A stretch of DNA of 64,000 bases, taken from NCBI GenBank assembly GCA_039619475.1, contig CM077115.1, forward strand, positions 500,113,352 through 500,177,351, in the 5' to 3' direction. Shown in pieces: positions 45,184-56,630 of this stretch. Position 1 is the first letter of the stretch. Each line of letters starts with the position of its first letter. The notes under the pieces are model-generated. The model made no database searches and was not told where the DNA came from. It saw only the letters and a program-made list of their open reading frames with translations. Position numbers and translations under genes: made by a program. Source of the stretch: Icerya purchasi (Eukaryota; Arthropoda; Insecta; Hemiptera; Monophlebidae).

Positions 45184-46532
45184 GATTCGTTAGATCTGTT
45201 TCTGAGCCAGAGGTGCTACTAATCAGTGCATTAACCAGCCTGGTTAACTTGTTTTTGATTCCCTGTCCTACTATAAAGTTCTTCAGGATGGGTAACGAGT
45301 TAACAATTTTTTTAGGATCTATATCCATCTGTCTAACTGCCTCAACATAATTCGTTTCAGTGAGAATAGCAAGCATGATGTCTTCGAACTGCTCTGGCGT
45401 AACATCATAACGATCAGCGTTTTCCTCCAATTCTTCTTTGGCCACCTTAATTGTTTCCACTAAATTGTCATTTTTGTCTTCGGCTGGTTTCAGCTTCTTA
45501 CGTGTTGGTTTTTCTGGGATTTTTCTTGATGTTGTTTCGATAGATGATGAAGAAGTGGAAGAAGAGACCGTTCTCATTTGAATGGCGGGATCGGAGTGAT
45601 TGTGGAATATCCTTTATCGATGGGCTGGACGTCAATTCGAGCTTCATCTTTAGATCCCTCAGTGGAGGGCAGAATTGTACAATCATTAGCAGATTGAGCT
45701 GTATCTTCGGCCATTAACAGATCTGAACATTCGGCTGCTAGGTGGCCTTTACGCTTACATCGGTAGCATATTGAGCCTTCTTCTGCTAAAAAAAAATTCG
45801 GTAGGTGGTGTCATCGTGAGTGACTACTAAGGAGTCGGGAATAAGCGCAACTAAATCCGGGGATACATAAAATCGCTTTTTGTTTGTCAGAATATGGGCT
45901 AGAGCAGATGACGCAAATCCTGCTCGCATTGTGGTGATGGGCGATAGAGGAATAATATTATGTTTTTTTAATTCGTCCTCGATCACATCGGTTGGAATGC
46001 TAGGACAAACATGGGAGATGATAATGCGTTTGGCTGGATTAATTAAGCGACGGATGTTAATCGTTTGGTTATTAATCGTTAAAACTCGGTTTTGGTCGAC
46101 TATGTTGTCCACGATTTGTTTCGAGGTGAAGAAGATGCAGAATCTTTGGTTCGACATGCGGTGGTAGGCTGCTCTAATCTGCTGAGGGTTGACAAATTCA
46201 GTGATTTTTTCAACATATTCAAGCTGTCGGACGCCATCGATAGTGGGGATCACAATTGCGTGAGTTTTGTCTAAGACCGGTTTTTTGTTGACAATTCCTG
46301 CGTAAGACGCGGATGATGTTTGCTGGTTCGTTGGATTTGACGTAGTAGGTAGGTCTGTTGTGGAAGTTGTAGTATTGGATTTTGTAGATATGTCTGTGTT
46401 TGACTCATTGTTGGGTAGATTTGGAAAAGTCGAATTGGTAAGTGAGAATGCTTTGTTTTTTGGCGGCTTCGCGGTCATTTTGTTGCTTGCAGTTTTGCTA
46501 ATATCGGAATCTTTTTTCGGTTTCGACGACAT
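45176..46532 (-). pseudogene. I-like LINE ORF1 (gag-like, CCHC knuckle), frameshifted
   Basis: The minus-strand protein starts MSSKPKKDSDISKTASNK. About 85 Ser/Thr/Asn-rich residues come first, then a folded block: SYAGIVNKKPVLDKTHAIVI to SPDLVALIPDSLVVTHDDTT. A frameshift in the A9 run at 45787-45795 follows, then the zinc knuckle CYRCKRKGHLAAEC (C-X2-C-X4-H-X4-C) near 45750. A second frameshift near 45600 precedes the C-terminal block MRTVSSSTSS... to LTRLVNALISSTSGSETD. The blocks match ORF1 at 20097-22628 in order, showing the two LINEs are relatives. Its stop overlaps the ORF2 start, suggesting coupled translation. Confidence 0.85.
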
Positions 46533-46984
46533 AATGTATTAAACCCGCATCCGAGTACGAGAATATTAGGTAGAATTTTTCTTTTTCTTTCGCAAATGAG
46601 TATGAGAAATAATTCCATCTTTATAAATAGTCGCTGATTTTTTTCTTCTATTCTTTTCATCCTTTTTAGATACAATCTGAAAAGGAAACTTAGAATTTCC
46701 GTCTTTTTTTTTTCTTTTTTTTTTGTGCACCTGGTCTCCTTATTTATTTTCATATCACTTCAAAATTTATGTTTTTCGTGTTCAATACGATTAAATGAAT
46801 AAAAGTCGATTTCACGTGATCACCTAATCTCTTAGGATTCCGTACACATATCAATGTACAGAATCGTAATAAGATGGTTCGGAAACGATAAAAATATTCA
46901 ATTAAAATATGCAATAGCTCACGAAACCGACTTATAAACTTCAAAATTAGACTATAAATTACAATTAAAATTCTCTTTAAAACC
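46533..46984. other. 5' flank of the minus-strand LINE, and AT-rich sequence
   Basis: Probably includes the LINE's short 5' UTR up to the T-rich tract near 46700-46730. The remainder is AT-rich and contains the target site of the jockey insertion. Confidence 0.5.
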
Positions 46985-47007
46985 ATATTTATAACTTCCA
47001 ACAGCAG

Positions 47008-47256
47008 TTGCCCCCTGGCACTACAACAGACTCAAATCTGCTGAGACCCACTTACTCGCAAATATTAAGTAACCAGCGTCAATGTTCGCAAAGCAATTCT
47101 CAGGTCTATAACATAAATAATGATAATATTGCTATTACACTTCAGACATTCCTAGCTGAAATAAAGACATTATTTAAAGATATGATGCAGCAACAAAGTC
47201 AATTATTAAATAATCTGTTAAACACTATCATGTCAGCTTTAATTAATAAGAAATGA
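47008..47256 (+). CDS. Jockey-like ORF1, C-terminal part
   Basis: An 82-codon remnant of the nucleic-acid-binding ORF1 protein: MPPGTTTDSNLLRPTYSQIL, an Asn/Gln-rich stretch, and a helical end FLAEIKTLFKDMMQQQSQLL. Jockey ORF1 proteins are normally several hundred residues with CCHC knuckles, so most of it was lost by 5' truncation during insertion. The ATG at 47008 is simply the first in frame. The stop overlaps the ORF2 start as ATGA (47253-47256), the usual arrangement for translation re-initiation. Confidence 0.75.
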   Translation: MPPGTTTDSNLLRPTYSQILSNQRQCSQSNSQVYNINNDNIAITLQTFLAEIKTLFKDMMQQQSQLLNNLLNTIMSALINKK

Positions 47257-49921
47257 TTTGCTTAAAAATTGTAACGTGGAACGCTAATGGCATACTCAAC
47301 CACATTCCAGAATTACAAATGTATCTTATACAAAACGATATTGATATACTTCTGATATCTGAAACGCATCTTGTGCACACAAAACATGCTCCATTCGTAG
47401 GCTACGAGTCGTACTACACCAATCATCCTGATGGCACGGGGCCCATGGAGGAACTGGAGTCATCATAAAAAGAAATATAAAACATCACGAATTAGAGAAA
47501 TACGCACAAAACCATCTACAAGCAACTAGTGTGGCGCTAAATTGTATACTAAATAAACCTTTCGTCGTATCAGCAGTTTATTGTCCACCAAAGCATTGCA
47601 TAACGCAAAGCCAGTTCAGTGCTTTTTTAAGCACCCTCGAGCCTACCTATATAGCTGGTGGCGATTTCAATGCCAAGAACACATATTGGGGATCTAGGCT
47701 TACTTTGACAAGAGGTAAGCAATTAAAACTGGCAATAGATGGTAATAACAGCACGGTTACATCTCCTGGCACTCCAACTTATTGGCCAACTGATCCAATG
47801 AAAATACCAGACTTGCTGGACTTCTTCATAACCAGAGGACTACCAGGAAACTTCATTGATATAAAATCAGACAATGACTTATCTTCCGATCACTCACCAG
47901 TGCGACTGACACTAAGCAGTAACATTATCAGAAAACTCTGTAGACCAAAGATCTTTACAAAGCATACAAATTGGGATTTATTTCGTAACCAGCTGGAGGA
48001 AAAAATCAATTTAAAAATACCGTTAAAATGCAAGAAGCATATCGAAAGCTCTATTGAATACTTCAATAATCTCGTACAACAGGCGGCTTGGCTGGCTACA
48101 CCAAATAAAGATAAAAGTGTATACAAACCATCTGTTTACTATCCTGCAGAAATAAAACGTCAAGTAAATCTCAAGAGACAGCTAAGAAAAAGATGGCAAA
48201 GATATCGATTTCCTTCTGACAAACCAACACTGAACTACCAAACAAAAAGAGTTAAAAAGTTATTGCAAAACTTAAAAAATAAATCCTTTAAAGAGCACTT
48301 ATCTACTCTGTCTCCCTTACCGCATAATGACTATTCTCTATGGAAAGCAGTACGCAATTTGAAGAAACCTAAAGAAACAGCACATCCAATTAGAAAACCA
48401 AACGGAAGCTGGGCTCGATCTGACCTTGAGAAAGCTGAAGAATTTGGTAAACACTTAGCCAATACCTTCAAACCGAACTGCGGCAATATGAGTTCCCCTC
48501 CTAGGACAGACAACACCGATATGTCTCAACCAATCAGGCTAACATCCCCCGCAGAAATCAAAAAGGTCATAAACTTGATGAATCCTCGCAAATCTCCTGG
48601 CTATGATTTAATCTCAGCGAAAGTATTAAAAGAAATGCCAAGAAAAGGATTGGTATTATTAACCTACATTATTAATGCCATAATACGACTTCAATATGTT
48701 CCCATTCAGTTAAAATTCTCGCAAATTATAATTGTCAAGAAACCATCCAAACCGTCAACCGAACTGACGTCGTACAGACCAATCTCCTTGTTACCGATAC
48801 TCTCTAAGATATTCGAAAAAATCATGCTCAAGCGACTAATGCCTATAGTTGAAGGGAAAAAAATAATACCAGACCACCAATTTGGTTTTAGAGCTAAACA
48901 CGGAACCATCGAACAAGTACACCGCATTACTGATAAGATAGTAACATCTCTAGAGCAGCAAAAAGTCTGTGACGCCATATTCTTGGATGTTAGCCAGGCA
49001 TTCGATAAAGTTTGGCACGATGGACTAGTTTACAAAATAAAATGCCAATTTCCTCTTCACGTATTCAATATCCTCGGATCTTATCTTAGTGAAAGATTCT
49101 TTTCGGTCAAATACGGTGATGAAGAATCGCAAATATTTCCGATAGAAGCAGGAGTGCTTCAGGGCAGTGTATTGGGGCCGTTGTTGTACCTCATATACAC
49201 TGCTGATATTCCTACCCTGGCAGACGTCGAAGTTGCTACCTTTGCTGACGATACGGCTATTTTGTGCTCAGAGGAGTGCCCAGTAAAGGCAAATGAGTCT
49301 CTACAACGGTCGATCGATAGGCTGTCTAACTGGTTTATGGAATGGCGTATCAAGGTAAATGAAAGTAAATCGACGCACGTAACCTTCACAAATCGGAGAG
49401 TAAACGAACTTAACGTATCAATGAACGGCAGAATAATACCACTCAAAGATGAAGCCAAATATCTTCTGGGTTTATACCTGGATAAACGGTTAACGTGGAA
49501 AAAACATATAATAGTAAAGCGTAACGCAATACGCATTAAAGCCAGGCAGATGTTATGGCTCTTAGGGAAGAAGTCGGAACTAGCACTGGAAAACAAGCTA
49601 CTGCTGTACAACCAAGTTATTAAACCAGTCTGGCAATACGGTTGTCAACTGTGGGGCTGTTCGAAGAAGAGTAACGTAGCAATCATCCAAAGGCTGCAAA
49701 ACAAACTCCTAAGAATAATGGTAAACGCGCCATGGTACATAACCATTGAAGCTCTACATAAGGACCTAAAAGTAAATTACGTGAAGGACGAAATCGTACG
49801 AGCAGCAAAACAGTACGCTGCAAGACTGGGGTCACACCCCAATGCTATGGCAGCCGCATTGTTAAATAATTCTGCTGATACTCGCAGACTGAAGAGGACA
49901 ATAGTGATGGACCTAATATAA
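47253..49921 (+). pseudogene. Jockey-like ORF2: APE endonuclease and reverse transcriptase (one frameshift)
   Basis: About 889 codons, the normal jockey length. The endonuclease nicks target DNA: ICLKIVTWNANGI, LLISETHL, GGDFNAKNTYWGS, LSSDHSPV. A single frameshift near 47440 (in GGGGCCC) separates the first 70 codons from the rest, which is open to 49921. RT copies the element's RNA at the nick: ELTSYRPISLLPILSKIFEK, FLDVSQAFDKVWHDGL (motif A), GVLQGSVLGPLLYLIYTADI (motif B), ATFADDTAIL (motif C, both Asp present), YLLGLYLDKRLTWKKHI. There is no RNase H, as is usual for jockey. Ends RRLKRTIVMDLI. Closely related to the decayed copy at 53379-55072. Confidence 0.95.
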
Positions 49922-49950
49922 ACTGTATATGGTATATATGTTAAGTGAGG

Positions 49951-49968
49951 CCCTGTCACTGGACAGGG
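49951..49968 (+). other. Hairpin in jockey 3' UTR
   Basis: CCCTGTC and GACAGGG form a perfect 7-bp stem with a 4-base loop, 30 bases after the ORF2 stop. This could be an RNA signal for the element's own RT. The role is inferred. Confidence 0.6.
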
Positions 49969-50076
49969 TTCTTCAGCAAGCCATTTTTACTAAAATATTA
50001 AATTTACTAAATAGCCCATAGTGCTAGTTGTAAATTGGCAAAAAAAAAAAAAAAAAAAAAATATTTATAACTTCCA

Positions 50077-50774
50077 GCTAACCGCGATTACCCTGGGCGA
50101 CAAAAAAATCCAAAAAACCGTCAAAAATATATAATATGGAATTTAAAACGACCTCAAAAATCACCCTTAAAAAATTCATAACTCATCACCAAAAGAGAAA
50201 TTCAAAATACAAAACAAAAAGCAAAACTTCTTTTATGAAGTCAAAAAATTACGGTTAAAAAATTATGCAGACCTCCCCTCCCCGAGGCCAAAGACAGCAA
50301 AAAAATTGATATTCACGTAAGTAGTAGCTCGAGTAAAAAAGTTGAGGAAACCAAATCTCAAACATATGCATAAAAAATACCTCTTTATAGGAAAACTATA
50401 CCGAGCTTACAACTTTATATTTAGGCCCTCGAGGGGCCGAAAGTTCGAAATTTTTGAAAAAATTTTTTTTTTTGCGGTTATGTGATCTATTGACGAAGAG
50501 ATAACGAAACCGTATTTCATTTCCTTAACCAAATGATCGAAGTTGGCGAAAAGTTCAAAAACATATGAAAAATAACGTATTTCACCCTCTTTGTAGCGCG
50601 AAAAGTCAGATTTCTTCGTTTTGAATTTAGTATTATATAAATGTAAATTATAGTTATCTTCAAGTTAACATATGGAATCTTGAGTGCATGAAAAATCATA
50701 CTTGACTGAACTTGTTATTATTTATGGTCACTGGCTCAAGAATTGTGAAAAAGGGTTGAAGTTAACTTAGATAC

Positions 50775-50808
<34 letters not shown>

Positions 50809-50814
50809 ATACCT
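50077..50814. other. No gene; (TA)n microsatellite
   Basis: AT-rich flank. (TA)n at about 50772-50802. A palindromic GGCCCTCGAGGGGCC lies at 50432-50446. Confidence 0.55.
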
Positions 50815-51020
50815 ATATAAGATAGCCGAATAAATGAATCTTGGATGACAGAAAATAAAAAAGAGGGGGAGAAAAAACGAAGCACTGTAAACAGTGGAAA
50901 CAATGTTTGATAAAAGTGAGGAGTAAAACGAAGTTTGTTCAATTGGAAGCTGTGGACGTTCAAAGATTATGTGAACAGGGTCACGGATAAAGTTGTCGGA
51001 GAGTTGCAAAAGAAAATATG
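50815..51020 (-). pseudogene. Short 3' fragment of the I-like LINE family
   Basis: The minus-strand frame FIRDPVHIIFERPQLPIEQT, then SFYSSLLSNIVSTVYSASFF, aligns with CDPNHIMFGCSSLVTDQA... of the 30.4-kb copy. The first knuckle residues are mutated, and no poly(A) is visible on the downstream side, where a TA microsatellite begins. Confidence 0.55.
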
Positions 51021-51644
51021 GAGACGGCTCAAGAGAAAAATAGAAAAAATTTTGACAGCGAGATTTCGACCAAATGTACTATCATACCAACACGCGATGT
51101 TAAATAAAGGCTAATATAAAAACAGAGATGATTTCAGATCGTGGCGCTTTAGTTTTATTACCAGTACATAGATTAAATTCTTTACACATAATAGCGGTTC
51201 AAACTATTTGTTAATACGTCCAAAAATATATAACAAATTTAATATAAAAAAGAACAAATGATTACACGTATTTTGCAAAAAAAAAAAAAAAAATAACAAA
51301 TATGGAATTATTAGTTTACCGTTTATTTCAACCGCGACAGCGTATATTTTAATTCGGCATTTTCTAATTGCATCGACAAAACGTCCGATTCTAATTGCCT
51401 GTTACCTGCATCAATGTTAAAATGCGTATATGTATTCATGTTCAGTAAACGCTTAACATTCGCGAACGAAACAATAGGTGCTGCTTTTAACATCCGCCAA
51501 GGGTGAAGTTCTAAATATTACATGTGCTTAGTTCATTTATTTCATATTACAACAAAAAGTAGTACTAAATAAATAATCATTTAAAATGATCCGCTTGCGT
51601 TCTATTAATGTAATAATAAAAAAGATCAGTGACAGTGTCTGTTT
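51021..51644. other. No gene recognised
   Basis: AT-rich, with A16 near 51277. Nothing supported. Confidence 0.55.
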
Positions 51645-52074
51645 TTATATCTTCTTCTTCTTCTCGTGCCACCCGATTCGGGTATTGCTTAATCATCATG
51701 TATGGATTGGATTATCTGCTGGAATTGATTTCGATCTTTTGCTATTCTGACTAGATCTTCTGTTTTCTTAATTCCGGTCCATTTTTTTATATTATCTATC
51801 CAAGCGGTCTTTCTTCTTCCCGGATTTCTTCTTCCTTCTATCATGCCCATTATTATTGTCTGTAGTAATTTGTATTTTTCACCTCTCATGAAGTGTCCAA
51901 AAAATTTTATCTTCCTTCTTTGTAGTCATTAATATTCGGTCAGTTCCCATTAGTTCCAGTACTTTCTCATTTTTTAACTTTTTGGCCCACGGTATTTTCC
52001 ACATTCTTCTGTAGCACCACATTTCAAATGATGATATACGCTTCCTCATATTTTCCTTTATGTTTTTATATGCT
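51645..52074 (-). pseudogene. RTE-like LINE C-terminal fragment
   Basis: The minus strand reads RKRISSFEMWCYRRMWKIPW, KLKNEKVLELMGTDRI, then after a frameshift near 51895 GEKYKLLQTIIMGMIEGRRN and PGRRKTAWIDNIKKWTGIKK, stop at 51689. The same blocks occur in the fragment at 826-1540. It also ends in a (GAA)n tail (TTC repeats at about 51653-51663 on the plus strand). The 5' end abuts the TA of the Tigger element. Confidence 0.8.
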
Positions 52075-52108
52075 TACAGTAAACTCATCCGACTTCGGAT
52101 TATCCGAT

Positions 52109-52259
52109 TTCTCTAGATTAATAAAAAATCTTTCAACATCCTGTTTGTTAATTATAAAATATAGTAATTTATAACAAACAAATTTAAAATTAAAATGAAG
52201 GCTTACTGCGGGTTATACCCGAAAATGTTTTTAAGCCTTCATTTTATTCTCTAGATTAA
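52109..52259. mobile_element. Short hammerhead-family insertion with 13-bp duplication
   Basis: TTCTCTAGATTAA is duplicated at 52109-52121 and 52247-52259 around a 125-bp insert. The insert begins with the family end motif (CATCCTGTTTGTTA at about 52138) and holds GGGTTATACCCGAAAATGTT, the stem II-GAAA part of the core. CTGANGA is missing, so this copy cannot form the ribozyme. AAAATGAAGGCTTA and TAAGCCTTCATTTT bracket the motif as an inverted repeat. Confidence 0.78.
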
Positions 52260-52329
52260 CTGAGCAAAAGAGTGTATCCGATTTTTTCGCATTGTCACAC
52301 ACGGTCAAGAAATTTTTGTAAGTCAGCAA

Positions 52330-52932
52330 TCTCCCTCATAAAGCAACTCAAACGTTAGGATGCAAAGGTACCTTATTGTCAAAATTTTACCTACAAATAC
52401 AACAAGCATTGTTCAGCCCGTGCACCAAGGAATAACCTGGTATCATTCAAAAAATATTATCGAAAAACTCTTCTGCTAGAAATTCTGTTAAACTCTGAGG
52501 AAAATGAAGCTTGGCGAACTATTTGAAGGAAATTACGATGAAGAATGCTATTATCTACGCAGCTAATGCATGAGATACCGTTGCACTAAGTACGTTTCGT
52601 AAAACATGGTGTACGCTTTTAAATATCAGTTATGAAAACGAATCAACAAAGAAAAATGATGTGAAAAGTTGGAAAAAATTCTGAAGAAAATACCCAGATT
52701 ATGACGATGTTAAAAAATAAACAATTATAAATGGGACTAAACTTTGACAAGTGATAACGAGCTATTGGAAGCCGTTCTATTTTCAGATAATTGTATACTG
52801 CAAAATAATAAAGAAGGAAACCAAAGAAAGATTTCTGCTGACGAAGCTTATACGACGTTACGAACTTCTCTTTGGACCTTACCGAGAGGGGTGGTCAAGC
52901 GTTACAATTTAGGACATTTTGATTTTTCGTAA
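52330..52932 (+). pseudogene. Tigger/pogo transposase, C-terminal half
   Basis: Plus-strand frames contain NLPHKATQTLGCK, LPTNTTSIVQPVHQGI (the LPPNTTSLIQP-type block that precedes the last catalytic residue region in DDE_1 transposases), then in another frame SFKKYYRKTLLLEILLN, then NAIIYAANA, DTVALSTFRKTWCTLL and finally SDNELLEAVLFSDN and ISADEAYTTLRTSLW. The order is that of the pogo/Tigger C terminus. The helix-turn-helix N terminus and the first two catalytic residues are absent. At least three frame breaks. Dead. Confidence 0.75.
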
Positions 52933-53378
52933 ATGGGGGGATTTGGCTGCTCATCGGCGAATGACCGGGAAAAAAAAATAACAGAGATGGTAAGTAATTA
53001 TTTTTAAAAAATGATTCGTTCTTCGTTTTTATTTTTACAAAAACTAATATTTTGCGCATCATTAATAGTTAAGATTTTTTTTTTTTTCGTTGTGAGAAAT
53101 AAACATTTTACATGCTACAAGAATATTACATTTTTTCCAATAAGATTCCCTATTAAAGGTGACACATTCCTATTACATAATTCCTTCAGTTTTTTCTCTA
53201 TGAAAATATAAATTCGGGTTAATCGATTTTTATCCGACGCCCCAATTAACTGTATATTAAATTTATTTTTAAACGTATTTCTGATTATTTTATAATAAAA
53301 TTCAGTAATTTTCAATGTTTTTTTTTTTCTTTTCTCGAAAAAGATTAGTTTCGTGTAAATCGATTAATTACGCCCGAC

Positions 53379-55072
53379 ACATCAAAGCAGAGGTAAATGT
53401 ACGAAGAAAATTGAGGAAGCAATGGCAAATATTCAGAAATCCTGCACATTAAACTGCATTGAACAAGCAGACGAAACTCGTTAAACGTTTGTTGCAGGAT
53501 TTAAAGAATAAATCGTTCAATCAACAGCTGACCAATTTTTCACCTTTAGCACAACAAAATTTCCCTATGTGAACATCTGTGCGGAACCTTAAAGGATCAC
53601 AAAGCCATCCGTTTGCCCTATAAGGAAACCGAATCGTGGCTGGGCTCGTGCTGATGTTGAAAAAGCGGAACTGTTTGGCGAATATTTTGCCAACATATTC
53701 AAATCACATCCTGTTGATTTATCATTAATTTCTGACTCCTGTTGTCAAGATGTATCAAAACCAATAAAATTGATTTCACCCGGTGAAATTTATAATAGGG
53801 ACAATGAATCATAATAAAGCACTGGGTTACGATTTAATAACACCAAAAGTTTTAAAGGAATTTCCTAAAAAAGAACTGGTGTTATTATAGTACATATTTA
53901 ATGCGATGCTGAGATTAACATATTTTCCGATACAACTAAAATTGTCGCAAACTGCCCCGTAGTTCAAAAACCATAAAAACCTCCTACGGAACCATCACTG
54001 TATCGACCAATTTCAATCTTGCCAGTACTTTCTAAATTATACGAAAAATTACTGCTAAAAAGAATAATGCCAATCTGGCTTTCGAGTAAAACATAGTACA
54101 ATAGAACAAGTGCATCGGATTGTTAGTAAAATTGAAAAATCCCTGAATGAGAAAATGGTTTGCGATGCAGTATTTTTAGATGTAAACCGAACATTCCATC
54201 GAGTTTGGCACGCGCGATAGTTTATTGCAAAAACTTCGACGCCATTTTCCCTATTAGCTGACTGAATTATTCCGGTCGTATTTATATCCGGTTCGGGCAG
54301 GGGCTCCTCAGAAGAGTGTACTTGGACCGCTTCTCTACCTTATCTACATAGCGGATATCCCTACTTCATCGCACGTTGATATAGCGACTTTTGCTGATGA
54401 CACAGCGATCTTGTGTTCAAATAAATGTCCAAAAGTTGCGCGTAAAAACCTGCAGACAGCAGTCAAGAAAGTAACATCTTGGTGCAAATTATGGAAAATA
54501 AAGATCAATGAAGGTAAATCATCTCGAGTAGTTTTCACTAACCGAAGAAGAATCGATTCATCCGGAAATATAATGATGAATAGAGTGAAGATTCCTCGGA
54601 AAAAAAAAAAGGTAAATACATCTTGACAAACGCTTGACATGGAGAAAGCACATTATAACAAAGCGAAACGAGTTGAACATTAAACTGCGGCAATTGTACT
54701 GGTTGTTGGGTAAGAGATCAATAGTATCTCCTGAAAACAAGTTGCTACTCTATAAACAAATTTTAAAACCGGTCTGCCAATACGGCTGTCAATTATGAGG
54801 CTGTGCCGAAAAAAAAGGAACATTTCAGTTATGGCAAAGAGTACAGAATATGTTATTACGCCGATCATGTCTGCTCCCCGTGGTACGTAACCAACATCAC
54901 AATCCATAAAGATCTTGGGGTTAAATTTGTGAAGAATAGAATAGCACCTGCTGCTCGACGATATGCTTCCAGATTGAAAGGACATCCAAACAGTACAACA
55001 AAAGAACTGCTGAGAGACCTAAGCAGGGGACGGAGGCTAAATAGAAAGCGACCTCAAGACCTCATCATATAA
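53379..55072 (+). pseudogene. Second jockey-like LINE copy, decayed and 5' truncated
   Basis: Begins with HIKAEVNVRRKLRKQWQIFR, corresponding to the EN-RT linker of the 47-kb element, and follows it block by block: RLLQDLKNKSFNQQLTNFSP, PNRGWARADVEKAELFGEYF-like text, HNKALGYDLITPKVLKEFPK, YRPISILPVLSKLYEKLLLK, CDAVFLDVNRTFHRVWH (motif A, Asp retained), LQKSVLGPLLYLIYIADIPT, VDIATFADDTAILC (motif C), then ARRYASRLKGHPNSTTKELL and RRLNRKRPQDLII, stop at 55070-55072. Many stops and frameshifts; older than the 47-kb copy. No clear poly(A). Text after 55080 is TG/TA-rich. Confidence 0.85.
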
Positions 55073-55079
55073 GTTTTAA

Positions 55080-56630
55080 ATATATAAATATATGTGTATG
55101 TGTGCGAGATGTGTGAGGGTGTGAGTGCGAACGCGTGTATGTATGATATGTATGCATATGTGAGAATAGTGTATATGAATTTTATGTATACATATACAAG
55201 TTAATTTTAGCACCCTTCGTTGGATGAGTTGCTTATTCGTGTCATTTTAACATATCTCATAGATTATCAAATAGTTGAAAAGACTAGGCGCAAAATAGCA
55301 AGGAAAGAAATTTAAAAAAATAAAATAAAAATTAAAAAGAAGCAAATTATTTTTCTTCCACTGCCTCAATCCCTATAATCTGTAGAGAAGCATACATAAT
55401 ATTTGTAAAAAAATTTCGGAGCGTACCCTATGTTGAGGCTTTACTAAATACAAGTATTAAATAGTAAACATAAACGTGGCATTTTTCGTTTTATTTTTCG
55501 TAACTAAACTTGGTTTTTATATACATTTTAGCAAGTGTCGGTACTTCTCAAGGCCGACCAATAAAACGTTCCAAACTTGTTCGCGCTCGGTATTGAATAT
55601 GGATCGGAATCTTTGCCAGTACATTTCAACATCGTTCACATCCAATCCACGACTTATTAACGCATACCGCAACTGTTTATCCCGCTTTACGGTCAGATTT
55701 TCTTTACTGGAAAAAAAATACACAATCGCTTATAATTTTTATCTCGAATCTATCGTAAAACAGATTATTTAATCTGTACGGGAAATGGAATGTTACAGAC
55801 GGTTTTCAAACGCACGTTATAAAAACACAGACATTGCAAGCAATTTAGAACGACAATAAGCACCACCCAGTTCTGTGTGTAAAATCGTTTTTGTGTAGCT
55901 GTTTGCTTAGCGGAACCCTCGCCAAATCGCTACTGCAGAGTTGATCAAACTAATAACCCATCGTACGCAATTGAGGTTGAGCAATTTTACTTACTCAAAG
56001 AACAGGTTCTGGGCAGGCAATAGAATAACTCAACTGCCTTCGCGTTAAACGTGCTAGAATAAATGAAGATTTTCGCTAACGTTAGTTTTTTTTTTTTTTT
56101 TTTTAAACATGTATATTTCTAAGTAATTATATTTTTTTCTTTTTGTCAAGACAAACATTTGTTAACCAATTATCTCATACCCATACATTTTAAATTTGTA
56201 TCGTCATGTAACATATATCGCATCTTAAACTACTTTGTACTTTTATTTTTATTGGTGTATTTTTTTCCCTTTAACTTTCCTTTTTATTATTTCTATTTTT
56301 ATACCCTGTATCTTATGCTTTTTATCTTATTTTATACTCGTTATTTTTTTAACATTCCCTCCTTCCTGTAACCATTTTTCTTCTCTAGAATTTTCCCAAG
56401 TAATTTGTTTTAAGATCTGTTTTATGATATGCCACTTGTCAGCTTGCTTGCCCATCTCTGTTCTAGCTAACGGCGATTGGTACGTGCCTGTTATTTCCTC
56501 AGTTCATGTTCAATTTTTATTTTTTCCTCCAATTTCATTTCCTTTCTTATTTAAGTATTCTCCTAACTTTATCAACAAATGTATTCCTCTTATGCTCAAT
56601 ATATGCTCAATATATGAAATTGGTTCACTT
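55080..56630. other. No gene recognised
   Basis: TG/TATG-rich tract at about 55085-55190, T18 at 56086-56104, otherwise AT-rich. Short frames without motifs. Confidence 0.55.

Larger units (their letters stand above)
46985..50076 (+). mobile_element. Jockey-like LINE, 3.06 kb, with perfect 16-bp target-site duplication
   Basis: ATATTTATAACTTCCA occurs at 46985-47000 and again at 50061-50076, directly after the poly(A) tail (50040-50060). Between them are a truncated ORF1, a full-length ORF2 with one frameshift, and a 3' UTR with the hairpin CCCTGTC-ACTG-GACAGGG-like stem at 49951-49968. The perfect duplication and nearly open ORF2 show this is among the youngest insertions in the window. The 5' end (47001) is truncated inside ORF1. 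Confidence 0.95.
52075..53254 (+). mobile_element. Tigger/pogo element, internally deleted and interrupted
   Basis: TA (52075-52076) then CAGTAAACTCATCCGACTTC. At the other end AATTAACTG (to 53252) is followed by TA. The right end, read inward, is CAGTTAATTGGGGCGTCGGA, only partly like the left, but CAGT...CGGAT spacing and TA flanks fit Tigger. Between them lies the C-terminal half of a DDE transposase. A 125-bp hammerhead-type element (52109-52259) is inserted in the left terminal region. The left boundary is firm. The right is tentative. Confidence 0.65.
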
